This document shows, one piece after another, positions 1 to 6,212 of a stretch of 6,747 nucleotides of DNA. Position numbers and translations under genes: made by a program. The notes beneath the pieces were generated by a model. It was not told the origin of the DNA and made no database searches. It worked only from the letters and a program-made list of their open reading frames with translations. Position 1 is the stretch's first letter, and every line of letters begins with the position of its first letter. Source of the stretch: an uncultured Clostridium sp. (GTDB lineage: Bacteria > Bacillota > Clostridia > TANB77 > CAG-508); the NCBI GenBank assembly GCA_946008205.1, contig CAMGAZ010000079.1:1-6747 (forward strand), read 5' to 3'.

Positions 1-92
1 TTTTTATCTTCTATTGTTTGTGCTCTTGGAATTCCAACGGTATAGTTGCGACTATCAATACTAATTACATAACCATCACTGAGGCGAATCAT
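1..92 (-). CDS. Small phage protein, 3' end missing (cut by window edge)
   Basis: The ATG at 92-90 overlaps the stop of the preceding gene as ATGA, and a GGAG (within AACGGAGAAACG) sits just upstream. The 30 visible residues read MIRLSDGYVISIDSRNYT, then VGIPRAQTIEDK, and stay open to the window edge. Alternating Tyr, Asp and Val/Ile residues suggest a small beta-rich protein. The style resembles short Firmicutes phage proteins of the DUF5405 kind (start 'mikl.dkY.i..d..nyil'), but this is a resemblance from memory and no function is claimed. It is translationally coupled to the 110-aa gene and would share the promoter at 455-483. Confidence 0.6.
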   Translation of the reverse strand, partial: MIRLSDGYVISIDSRNYTVGIPRAQTIEDK

Positions 93-421
93 TCTTGCGT
101 TTCTCCGTTCAATTCATTTTGTATTGTTTCAGAATCTTCATTCTTATCATCATCACGATTTAGCGCTTTGCCACAGAATTTTTCCAACCTCTTAAAGATA
201 CGTTCGTACTCTCGATGAGAGCAATTGGGTTTATGCCATGGCGCAATCATCTGTAGAACAGTCTGACACGCAACGCGATAACCAAGGATCATAGACTGGC
301 CGCGTTCCTTTGTTAAAAAGTCACCGATAGCCTTCTTGATTTCTTCCTGACTCATTTCTGATGTATCAATTTCAGCTACGGCCTCATCAATTTCGTTGTT
401 TAGATTCCTATTTTCTTCCAT
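89..421 (-). CDS. Hypothetical phage protein, 110 aa
   Basis: The start is set at the ATG at 421, preceded by GGAGGGAG (436-429). An in-frame ATG at 466 lies inside the promoter spacer at 455-483, upstream of the predicted transcript start, so it cannot be used from that promoter. The N-terminus is acidic (residues 1-30, with DTSEMSQEEIKKAI). The middle (35-62) is helical with TKERGQSMILGYRVACQ. A basic Cys/His stretch, NCSHREYERIFKRLEKFCGK (67-86), is followed by an acidic tail. The single Cys/His residues do not form a clear zinc site. There is no signal peptide or membrane segment. I do not recognise the family. It is the first gene after a strong promoter and is coupled to the next gene by ATGA. 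Confidence 0.8.
   Translation of the reverse strand: MEENRNLNNEIDEAVAEIDTSEMSQEEIKKAIGDFLTKERGQSMILGYRVACQTVLQMIAPWHKPNCSHREYERIFKRLEKFCGKALNRDDDKNEDSETIQNELNGETQE
110..127 (-). repeat. Copy 1 of the ARTACAAAATKAAT motif
   Basis: The minus strand reads ACAATACAAAATGAATTG. It lies in the 3' end of the 110-aa gene, read as codons T-I-Q-N-E-L, about 18 bases upstream of the next start at 92 and just before its GGAG. It shares the 12-mer TACAAAATGAAT with the copies at 4693-4710 and 6158-6175. Confidence 0.55.
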
Positions 422-428
422 GTAGATT

Positions 429-436
429 CTCCCTCC
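429..436 (-). promoter_or_regulatory. Ribosome binding site of the 110-aa gene
   Basis: GGAGGGAG on the minus strand; its GGAGG core lies 10 bases before the ATG at 421. It decides the start codon against the in-frame ATG at 466, which has no such site. Confidence 0.8.
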
Positions 437-454
437 AGTTTTTGGAATATATAC

Positions 455-483
455 AGTATAGCACATTAATTTTGTATTGTCAA
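455..483 (-). promoter_or_regulatory. Strong sigma-A promoter with extended -10
   Basis: The minus strand has TTGACA (483-478), a 17-base spacer, then TATACT (460-455). The spacer ends in TGC, giving a TGn extended -10. The predicted transcript start is near 448, leaving a leader of about 27 bases that contains GGAGGGAG. The spacer contains the repeated element ATACAAAATTAATG. A short dyad TATAC-T-GTATA (450-460) covers the -10 box and could bind a repressor, though that is inference. The promoter serves the 110-aa gene and the gene after it. Confidence 0.85.
463..480 (-). repeat. Copy 2 of the ARTACAAAATKAAT motif, in a promoter spacer
   Basis: The minus strand reads ACAATACAAAATTAATGT, with one change (G to T) in the 12-mer core. 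Including the bases before it, it reads TTGACAATACAAAATTAATG, which matches the copy at 6158-6175 at 18 of 20 positions. Here the TTGACA is the -35 box of a good promoter. Confidence 0.55.
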
Positions 484-510
484 GGCCCTGAGAAATTTTT
501 TTCAGAGCCT
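483..510 (-). terminator. Hairpin after the polymerase gene, possible terminator
   Basis: On the minus strand, AGGCTCTGA (510-502) pairs with TCAGGGCCT (491-483): nine pairs including one G-U, with an A/T-rich loop of 10 bases that can pair further. It begins 8 bases after the polymerase stop codon, as expected for a terminator. The bases after the stem (TGACAATAC) lack a real U-run, so intrinsic termination may be weak. The last stem base is the first T of the following -35 box. Confidence 0.45.
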
Positions 511-518
511 GACAACTG

Positions 519-3500
519 TTAAAATTTTATGCCATATTTCTTCTTTGCAACATCTGTAAGCCACTGATTGTATGACTTGATTTTACTTACAATCATTTTA
601 TCTTCGCCTTCTTTTTTACCAAGGATAGCTACCTGTTGACCTTTTACAATTAAATCTTGAAACTTTTGTAATGCATCTGACCAGATCGTGACTTCAATCA
701 AACCGTCGCCAGAATAAATATTAGCAAATGCAAATTGATTTCCTGTTTTAGTTTTCTTCTTTTGAATCTTAGAGATAATGCCCACGATGACACACTTATC
801 ACCATCTTCATATGAAGTAAAATCATCAAGTATCTCATAAGCTTTAGCAAATGGGTTCTCGTCTGATACAAAGATTTGCAGAGTTTCGAACTCCCAAAAC
901 GCCTCATCTTTTAGATATTTTTCATTGCATTCATCAATGTATTTTTGATATTTTTCATTTTGTTCCTCTTCGAACTTAACTTTCTTCTTGCAATTGTAGA
1001 TTTCAAGTACTCGTTCTTTATCAACTTTACGGCCAATCATATACTGGCTGGTGTCAATATTCCATTCCATAAGCAACTTCATTTTTGTCGGCAATGATGC
1101 AACTGGTTTATATTCACTTCGCTGATACATGGAATTAAGATATTTAATTAGAAACTTCTTTTTATTTTTTGTTGGAATCGCACCAGACTTCACAAGAGAG
1201 ATAATTTGTGCTTTTGTCGGTTGTACTCGTTCTACAAAATTATTAAAGTTTGTAAATCTACCATTGGTGTCGCGTTCGTTAATAATGGTTTCTGTAAGGG
1301 TCGAACCAATTCCAGTAATTGCTGATAGCCCAAACAGAATCTTTCCATTAACAACAGAAAAGTTCATGCCTGAATTATTAATGTTTGGCGGCAAAATTTC
1401 TACACCGAATTGTCTTGCATCAAGAACAATTTTATTTACTTTACCTGCTTTATCTTTATTAAGATTAAGCATTGCTTTAAAAAATGCTACTGGGTGATGC
1501 GCCTTAAGATACGCGGTTTGCATACAAATTACAGCGTAAGCCGCAGCATGCGACTTGTTAAACCCATATCCGCCCTTTGTGGACAATTCTTCTCTTATTT
1601 TGTCGGCTATGTCTTTCGAATAACCATTGTTTAAAATTTCTTGATGTAGCAGTTCAACTTCCACTTTAACTTTTTCAGGTTGTTTCTTTGCAAGACATTT
1701 ACGCATCCTATCGGCACCAGCGTCACTTCTGCCGCCAAATATTTTTGTAAGTCTCATACTCTGCTCTTGATAAATATTTTGTCCGTATGTCTTATCAAAA
1801 ATTTGAGCCATGTCTGAATGAATATAATGGATACTACTTGGATTATTTTTACCCTCAATGTATCCATCTATTGCTGGCATAGCGTCGGGACGATACAAAG
1901 CAACAAGAGCGGTTAAATTCTCCAAAGAACGTGGTTGCAATCTTGTAATCAAATCTTTCATCCCAGCGCTTTCTATCTGGAACAAAGAGTCTGTTTTACC
2001 ACTACAAATTAAATCAAAAATTGCTTCGTCATGTTCAAATGCTGGATTATTAATATCAATTTCCCATGGGTCAATATTATCTTCTTGCATAGCTTCATTG
2101 ATTGCAATTAGTGAGGCGACTCCTAAGCAATCGTATTTGACTAAGGAAATTTTCTCATCCATTACCTTATCAACAGAGATAACATGTTCTCCATTTTGGC
2201 CACGCCTTATTCCAATATAATGGTCATACGAGTTCCTACATACGATAACTCCTCCTGCATGGATTCCATAACCACGAGGGCGATTTGTTATATGCCCTGC
2301 GATATTTAATAGTTCTTTATATTTCTGGTTATCTGCTATCTCTTTATTATTTACCAGACATTCTTCCCAACTATCTTGGATAAACCCCTTGCTAATTCGC
2401 TCCATTTCTTTATATGGGAATCCAAGTAATTTGCCAATATCTCTAATGCTTGTGATTGGAGAAGTATAGACAATATTCATAACCTGAACAACTCTATCTT
2501 CGCCATATTTATTAGTTAGGTAATCAATAACTTTCGCACGATCACTTACATCAACATCAACATCAGGAAGATCTTTTCTTTCGATAGTAAGGAAACGACC
2601 AAAATCAAGATCATATTTAATTGAATCAAGATTAGTAATGCCGAGCAAGAAGCAAACTTCTGAACCACAAGCTGAACCCCTACCTGGTCCAACTATAACA
2701 CCATTGTTATGACACCAATTAATATAATCTACAAGGATTAGAAAGTAATCACAAAAATCCTTCTTTTCAATAACGTAAAGCTCTTCTTCAATTCTTTTTT
2801 TATAAATATCTTGCTTTTCTTGCGACCATTTATCCATACCCTTACGAGCATACCCTTGCCACGTCAAGTCACGTAAGTACTCAGCAGAGCTAGAATATTT
2901 ATCTGGAATATCAATTTTAGGTAGTTCTGGCTCGTGCCATGGCATATCTACCTCTTCACACAAATCCGCAACCAAATCTGTATTCTTAAGACATTCACAG
3001 ACTGCATCATATCCAATTTGTTTATCAAGCACATCATGGATTTCGTTGTCAGACATAAAATAACATCCGCTGTAGATTTCAGATGCAGTCTCTTTATCTT
3101 GAGCAATACGAAGAAAATAATCTTGATAATATAAGTCTTCTTTTGTGGCTGCATGAACGTCATTAGTTACTACTACTGGTGTATTTGTGTCTGCAGCTAG
3201 GCGTATAATTTTTTGATTATACGCCTGCTGTTCTTCGTTATCATGTGCTTGAATTTCTAAAAAATAATATGGAAACAAAGACCTATATTCTTTTACCATC
3301 TCTACACATGTATTATAGTCCTCTGTGCGAGATAGCCTACTAGCAAGACATGCAGAAAGAACAATGAGGTTTTCCGCGCACTCTTTTGCAATATCGTAAC
3401 GCGTTACACGAGGTTTATAATAGAACCCATGTAAATGTCCAAGCGTAGAAATGCGATTAATTGCACGACGACCTTCTTCATTACGTGCAATAATAATCAT

Positions 3501-3753
3501 ATGGTAGTATTTATTGTTCTGATCTTTAATTTCTCGATCTTCACATTCATATGCCTCGATACCGAATAATTGTTTTACGGTTGGGTATTTACTTTTAAGT
3601 TCAGCATAGTATGGGTGAGAAGTCAGTTCGCCATGCTCTGTGATTGCTAGAGCTTTCAACCCAAGTTCAGAAGCACGTTTAAGATTTTCTTCTGGTGAAC
3701 TGTAGCCATCTAGAATGCTAAAAATATGAGTGACAATGTAATTGACTACTCAT
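519..3753 (-). CDS. dnaE: DNA polymerase III alpha subunit, DnaE type, with apparent +1 frameshift near the 5' end
   Basis: This is a replicative DNA polymerase of the C family. The start is the ATG at 3753, overlapping the HNH stop (TAATG), with GGGGG 9 bases upstream. It needs a +1 shift at 3720 to continue, giving about 1077 aa; residue numbers follow this joined product. The PHP domain (1 to ~275) carries the expected metal ligands H6, H8, D15, H40, E66, H84, C135, D198 and H200. That suggests a metal-dependent proofreading site, since no separate DnaQ-type exonuclease domain is inserted. The polymerase core has GPGRGSACGS (355-364), the catalytic PDVDVD (D399, D401) and KYDCLG (D541). 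The fingers contain YQEQ and YGFNKSHAAAYA (729-740). A helix-hairpin-helix (FGLSAITGIG, ~810) and a C-terminal OB fold (~987-1026) follow. I see no clear clamp-binding motif. The length is slightly below cellular DnaE. No ATG or GTG lies in the main frame before the TTG at 3659; that start would lose H6, H8 and D15. Confidence 0.93.
3718..3724 (-). other. Candidate +1 ribosomal frameshift site TTTTTAG
   Basis: In the ATG-3753 frame the codons are CAC TCA TAT TTT TAG C, so the stop TAG (3720-3718) directly follows a Phe codon. A tRNA-Phe on TTT (3723-3721) can move one base forward and still pair with TTT (3722-3720), placing AGC in the A site. The product then reads HCHSYF-SILDG, matching the conserved DnaE N-terminus HxHSxYSxLDG. 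The layout resembles the prfB site (CUU UGA C), with a slippery P-site codon, a stop in the A site and a following C. No Shine-Dalgarno-like stimulator is visible just upstream. An indel or assembly error gives the same picture. Confidence 0.7.
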
Positions 3754-4472
3754 TAGGCATCGCCCCCTTTCATACTATTTACGAATGAAAATTCTTTATG
3801 ATATTTATCTTCTGCGTATTGTCTTGCTTTTACAGCATCTTCATAATTATTAAACTTTCCAAGTTCTATCCGTTGTTTCTCAACTGTGATATATGCTCTC
3901 CACTTTTCTTGCCTCTTTTCCCAAGAAACACCTATCGAACCAGAAGTATTATTATTTTGCATTTTCCTATTGTATTGATTTTTTGAAACTGTACAAACTC
4001 TAAGATTTGAAATTCTATTATCTCCTGTTATATGATTTTTATGGTCTACGACATGCTCGTCATCACAATTTGTTAAAAATCTATGCATTAATGTCAATTT
4101 TCCATCTACATATCCAGCAAGATAACCTTGCTTGGTATACCACCAACTGTGCTCTTGCAATTTTGTAATATTACCTACATCTACAAAAAACTGTTCTCCC
4201 GCCGAAGTATATCCGACGGCAATGTTATCTACTATATCAAATAGTGTTTCTTTTTTTCGAGATTTGGACGTTTGTTCTTTTGCATAGCATCCACATGATT
4301 GAGTATGTAACCTTTGTAGATTACTGCTTGTTACAATTACATGGTTGCGTTCCAGACAAGAACATTCACATTCCCATAAAATATCACCACCGCTTGATCG
4401 TCCAACATCTCGAAGTGCAGTTAGTCTTCCAAACTGTTGACCCGTTAAATCCTTATATTTTCTTCCCAACAC
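3753..4472 (-). CDS. HNH homing-type endonuclease with AP2 DNA-binding domain
   Basis: This is a 239-aa free-standing endonuclease expected to nick or cut a phage target and promote its own spread. Residues 5-62 form a Cys-bearing N-terminal module common in phage HNH proteins (DLTGQQFGRLTAL; WECECSC; QSCGC), probably binding zinc. Residues 108-168 are the HNH_3-type nuclease: His130 in LMHRFL, Asp143-His144 in VVDHKNH and Asn156 in RISNLRVC. Residues 175-225 are AP2-like (GSIGVSWEKRQEKWRAYI, then LGKFNNYEDAVKAR). The start is GTG at 4472 or TTG at 4469; AGGTGA is better spaced for the TTG. The stop overlaps the polymerase ATG as TAATG, so the two genes are translationally coupled. Homing endonucleases are often found beside replication genes, so dnaE or a neighbour is a plausible target. 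No intron or intein boundary is seen. Confidence 0.88.
   Translation of the reverse strand: MLGRKYKDLTGQQFGRLTALRDVGRSSGGDILWECECSCLERNHVIVTSSNLQRLHTQSCGCYAKEQTSKSRKKETLFDIVDNIAVGYTSAGEQFFVDVGNITKLQEHSWWYTKQGYLAGYVDGKLTLMHRFLTNCDDEHVVDHKNHITGDNRISNLRVCTVSKNQYNRKMQNNNTSGSIGVSWEKRQEKWRAYITVEKQRIELGKFNNYEDAVKARQYAEDKYHKEFSFVNSMKGGDA
3763..3770 (-). promoter_or_regulatory. Ribosome binding site for the polymerase ATG at 3753
   Basis: AAAGGGGG on the minus strand, inside the last codons of the HNH gene (K-G-G), lies 9 bases before the ATG at 3753. It supports starting the polymerase at 3753, in the frame that reads HCHSYF and then needs the shift. The TTG at 3659 has no comparable site. Confidence 0.7.
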
Positions 4473-4497
4473 GCATCACCTATATCTTTAGCTTTAT

Positions 4498-4503
4498 ATT
4501 ATA
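4498..4503 (-). promoter_or_regulatory. Possible weak promoter -10 box before the HNH gene
   Basis: A perfect TATAAT lies in the 36-base gap before the HNH start. The hexamer 17 bases upstream (TTCCGT) matches TTGACA at only two positions, and there is no TGn extension. It could give the endonuclease its own low-level transcript, but in AT-rich DNA it may be chance. Confidence 0.25.
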
Positions 4504-4508
4504 GTCCG

Positions 4509-4682
4509 TCATATTTTTTCACGGAATTTCTTATTTTCTTCCCTCTTCTTCTTACGCTCCATTGTTAACTGTTTATGTTCGTCACAACACCAATAAGTAT
4601 TGTGTTTACCAGCATGTTTTACAACCATCGTGTCAATAGGAAACTTTTTCTTGCACCAAGCACATGTTTTCTTCTCTGCCAT
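4509..4682 (-). CDS. Small zinc-binding phage protein, 57 aa
   Basis: The chosen start is the ATG at 4682, preceded by GGAGTGA at good spacing. An in-frame ATG at 4700 overlaps the folD stop (ATGA) but has no ribosome binding site of its own and adds only six residues. The protein has CAWC (Cys7, Cys10) and, 21 residues on, CCDEH (Cys32, Cys33, His36), consistent with one treble-clef or zinc-ribbon site. The tail from residue 42 is strongly basic and helical (ERKKKREENKKFREK), suggesting nucleic-acid binding. The family is unnamed to me. It lies between folD and the HNH gene in the same transcript. Confidence 0.75.
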   Translation of the reverse strand: MAEKKTCAWCKKKFPIDTMVVKHAGKHNTYWCCDEHKQLTMERKKKREENKKFREKI

Positions 4683-4692
4683 ATATATCACT

Positions 4693-4710
4693 CCATTCAT
4701 TTTGTACTAT
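4693..4710 (-). repeat. Copy 3 of the ARTACAAAATKAAT motif
   Basis: The minus strand reads ATAGTACAAAATGAATGG, followed by AGTGA. It covers the last codons and stop of folD (S-T-K-stop) and the ribosome binding site of the 57-aa gene. Sixteen bases (AGTACAAAATGAATGG) are identical to the copy at 6158-6175. The codon frame differs from copy 1. Confidence 0.55.
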
Positions 4711-5548
4711 CTATCATCTGGCTCTTTGCCGCTTCAAGTGTATTCTTCACCAACATAGCTACAGTCATCGGCCCACATCCTCCTGGGACAGGTGTAATAG
4801 CGGTGGTTTTATCTTTCACATTCTCAAAGTCTACATCACCGCACAATTTACCATTTTCATCTCTATTAATGCCCACATCAATTACAACTGCACCATCTTT
4901 AACCATATCTCGTGTAATAAATTTTGGTTTGCCAACTGCCGTAATTAGAATATCGGCAGTGCGAGTTATATAATACAAATTCTGTGTTTTAGAATGACAC
5001 ACTGTAACGGTTGAATTTCTTTCAAGCATCAACGCAGCTACAGGCTTGCCTACAATATTGCTTCTTCCAACTATAACGCAATGCTTACCAGCAATGTCGA
5101 TATTATAATAATCTAGTAATTCAATAACACCTATTGCGGTGCATGGGGCAATATCATACTGCCCAAGCCACAGTTTCCCTGTGTTAATCGCAGTAAACCC
5201 ATCAACGTCTTTTTCAGGATTAATTCGCTCAATAACCATATCGGTATTAATATGCCTAGGTAGTGGCAATTGAACAAGAATACCATCTACATAATTGTAA
5301 TTATTTAGACGATCAATCAAACTCAATAATTCATCTTCTGATGTGTTTTCTGGCAATCTGTATTCAAGAGACTGAATCCCAATAAGTTTACACGCTTTCT
5401 TTTTATTATTGACGTAAACTTTTGACGCAGAATTATCACCAACAATAACTACCGCAAGTGTAACGTCTTTGCCAAGAGATTTAATTTCCTCTTTTACTTG
5501 TAATTTAATCTTTTCAGCAACTTCTTTCCCATTTATTAACTGATACAT
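4697..5548 (-). CDS. folD: Bifunctional methylenetetrahydrofolate dehydrogenase / methenyltetrahydrofolate cyclohydrolase
   Basis: FolD interconverts 5,10-methylene-THF, 5,10-methenyl-THF and 10-formyl-THF in the cytoplasm, using NADP or NAD. At 283 aa it is full length for the family. Catalytic residues are present: Tyr45 and Lys49 (KVYVNNKKKAC), Gln93 (DGILVQLPLP) and Asp116 (PEKDVDGF). The Rossmann dinucleotide site is VIVGRSNIVGKPVAALM (158-174), followed by ADILITAVGKP and DGAVVIDVGIN. The C-terminal signature is TPVPGGCGPMT, with Cys258 where Val is usual. The ATG at 5548 starts 10 bases after the previous stop with only a weak GTGAG-type site, so translation may depend on coupling. The stop overlaps a downstream ATG as ATGA. 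In this phage-like setting it probably supplies one-carbon units for thymidylate or purine synthesis; that role is inferred. Confidence 0.96.
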   Translation of the reverse strand: MYQLINGKEVAEKIKLQVKEEIKSLGKDVTLAVVIVGDNSASKVYVNNKKKACKLIGIQSLEYRLPENTSEDELLSLIDRLNNYNYVDGILVQLPLPRHINTDMVIERINPEKDVDGFTAINTGKLWLGQYDIAPCTAIGVIELLDYYNIDIAGKHCVIVGRSNIVGKPVAALMLERNSTVTVCHSKTQNLYYITRTADILITAVGKPKFITRDMVKDGAVVIDVGINRDENGKLCGDVDFENVKDKTTAITPVPGGCGPMTVAMLVKNTLEAAKSQMIDSTK

Positions 5549-5558
5549 TACTTATATC

Positions 5559-6041
5559 TCACTTTCTTAATTTCCCATTTTTAACAGATATCTTTGTTTT
5601 TTTAAAATCTTTAAGCATTTCTTCAAATGGCTTATTTGCAGTAGAATGTTTTTCAGTAATGGTAAGATCCTCTCTCTGCCTAGGCGTATAAGTTCTTGCT
5701 TCTTGAGTTGCACGAAGTTTTGCAGAGTTACCCTGAATAGACTGGATTTTGCTTTTAAATGCTTGCCCTTGCTGGCTATTAAAATAGTCATAAATATCTT
5801 TGAGCAATTCATTTTCTTCTTTGGCAGTTCTCCTACGAATGCGAGTTTCGCGAATAGCTTTGTACACAAGATATCCTTTGTACATATCTTTTGGCTCTGA
5901 AAGTTCCGCTTCATGGTTCAAGTCATTCAACTCCTCTTCGCACTGTTTAATAATATCAACATTCATTTCATAGTTTTTGATTACACTCTGAAATATTTCT
6001 ACAATCGTGCTACTATAATTATTAACTATATTGTTAGCCAT
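5559..6041 (-). CDS. Charged phage protein of unknown function, 160 aa
   Basis: The start ATG at 6041 has AAAGGG upstream at good spacing. The protein is highly charged and almost entirely helical, with no Cys pair, signal or membrane segment. Residues 10-85 look like paired helices: an acidic first helix (IIKQCEEELNDLNHEAELSE, 30-49), then MYKGYLVYKAIRETRIRRRTAKEENELL (53-80). The 'Y.gY..YK...E.R..RR..K.ENELL' pattern is one I associate with short Firmicutes phage early-region proteins without a named function. The C-terminal third is basic and probably disordered (TYTPRQRED; DFKKTKISVKNGKLRK). It lies in the same transcript as folD. Confidence 0.85.
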   Translation of the reverse strand: MANNIVNNYSSTIVEIFQSVIKNYEMNVDIIKQCEEELNDLNHEAELSEPKDMYKGYLVYKAIRETRIRRRTAKEENELLKDIYDYFNSQQGQAFKSKIQSIQGNSAKLRATQEARTYTPRQREDLTITEKHSTANKPFEEMLKDFKKTKISVKNGKLRK

Positions 6042-6053
6042 ATCTGTACCCTT

Positions 6054-6146
6054 TCATCGTTCATTTATTGTAAGTAACGCCGCTACTATAAACCCGATTA
6101 GTGAGCCAACCGCCAAGCAGACAAATCCTATAATTACATATCCCAC
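6054..6146 (-). CDS. Tiny single-pass membrane protein, DUF3789-like, 30 aa
   Basis: A GTG start at 6146 is preceded by GGGGAG with a 7-base gap. The product reads MGYVIIGFVCLAVGSLIGFI, then VAALLTINER. Residues 3-25 are one continuous hydrophobic, glycine-rich segment, followed by a short polar tail. An in-frame ATG at 6161 would add five residues, but it overlaps the ribosome binding site and has none of its own. Very short Gly-rich membrane peptides of this shape are frequent in gut Firmicutes phages (the DUF3789 type); the assignment is by resemblance. It is the first gene after the promoter at 6180-6208 and ends 12 bases before the 160-aa gene. Confidence 0.6.
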   Translation of the reverse strand: MGYVIIGFVCLAVGSLIGFIVAALLTINER

Positions 6147-6157
6147 ATTTTCACTCC

Positions 6158-6175
6158 CCATTCATTTTGTACTGT
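6158..6175 (-). repeat. Copy 4 of the ARTACAAAATKAAT motif, at a predicted transcript start
   Basis: The minus strand reads ACAGTACAAAATGAATGG, preceded by TT-G to give a second TTGACA (6178-6173). That TTGACA has no -10 box 17 bases on (AGTGAA), so it is not a second promoter. The motif sits at the predicted start of the transcript from the 6180-6208 promoter and runs into the ribosome binding site of the membrane peptide. Confidence 0.55.
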
Positions 6176-6179
6176 CAAT

Positions 6180-6208
6180 ATTGTACTCACTAGCTATTGA
6201 TTTGTCAA
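6180..6208 (-). promoter_or_regulatory. Strong sigma-A promoter for the folD-dnaE transcript
   Basis: The minus strand has TTGACA (6208-6203), a 17-base spacer, then TACAAT (6185-6180). The predicted start is near 6173, giving a leader of about 27 bases. It follows a hairpin by four bases and lies before the membrane peptide, the 160-aa gene, folD, the zinc protein, the HNH gene and dnaE. With gaps this small, they could form one transcript. Confidence 0.85.
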
Positions 6209-6212
6209 GACT

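Noticed and set aside
444..462. LexA/SOS-box-like sequence CTGTATATAT over the -10
   Set aside because: Only one half-site of the proteobacterial box is present, and Firmicutes LexA uses a different GAAC/GTTC operator.
422..466. In-frame ATG at 466 as the start of the 110-aa gene
   Set aside because: It lies between the -35 and -10 boxes of a near-perfect promoter, and the ATG at 421 has a strong GGAGG.
3657..3659. TTG at 3659 as the true start of the polymerase
   Set aside because: It has no ribosome binding site and would remove HxHSxYSxLDG, including three metal ligands. The upstream sequence clearly encodes that motif across two frames.
3600..3800. Group I intron or intein explaining the broken dnaE reading frame
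   Set aside because: No inserted sequence separates the two parts: the protein is continuous if a single base is skipped, and no intein or intron boundaries are visible.
4480..4512. A 10-codon frame (MTDYNIKLKI) overlapping the end of the zinc protein by ATGA
   Set aside because: It is too short to support as a gene. At most it is a coupling leader that carries ribosomes to the HNH ribosome binding site.
4575..4973. Plus-strand open frames of 84-132 codons over folD, dnaE and other genes
   Set aside because: They lie antisense to well-supported genes, lack ribosome binding sites and have low-complexity composition typical of shadow frames.
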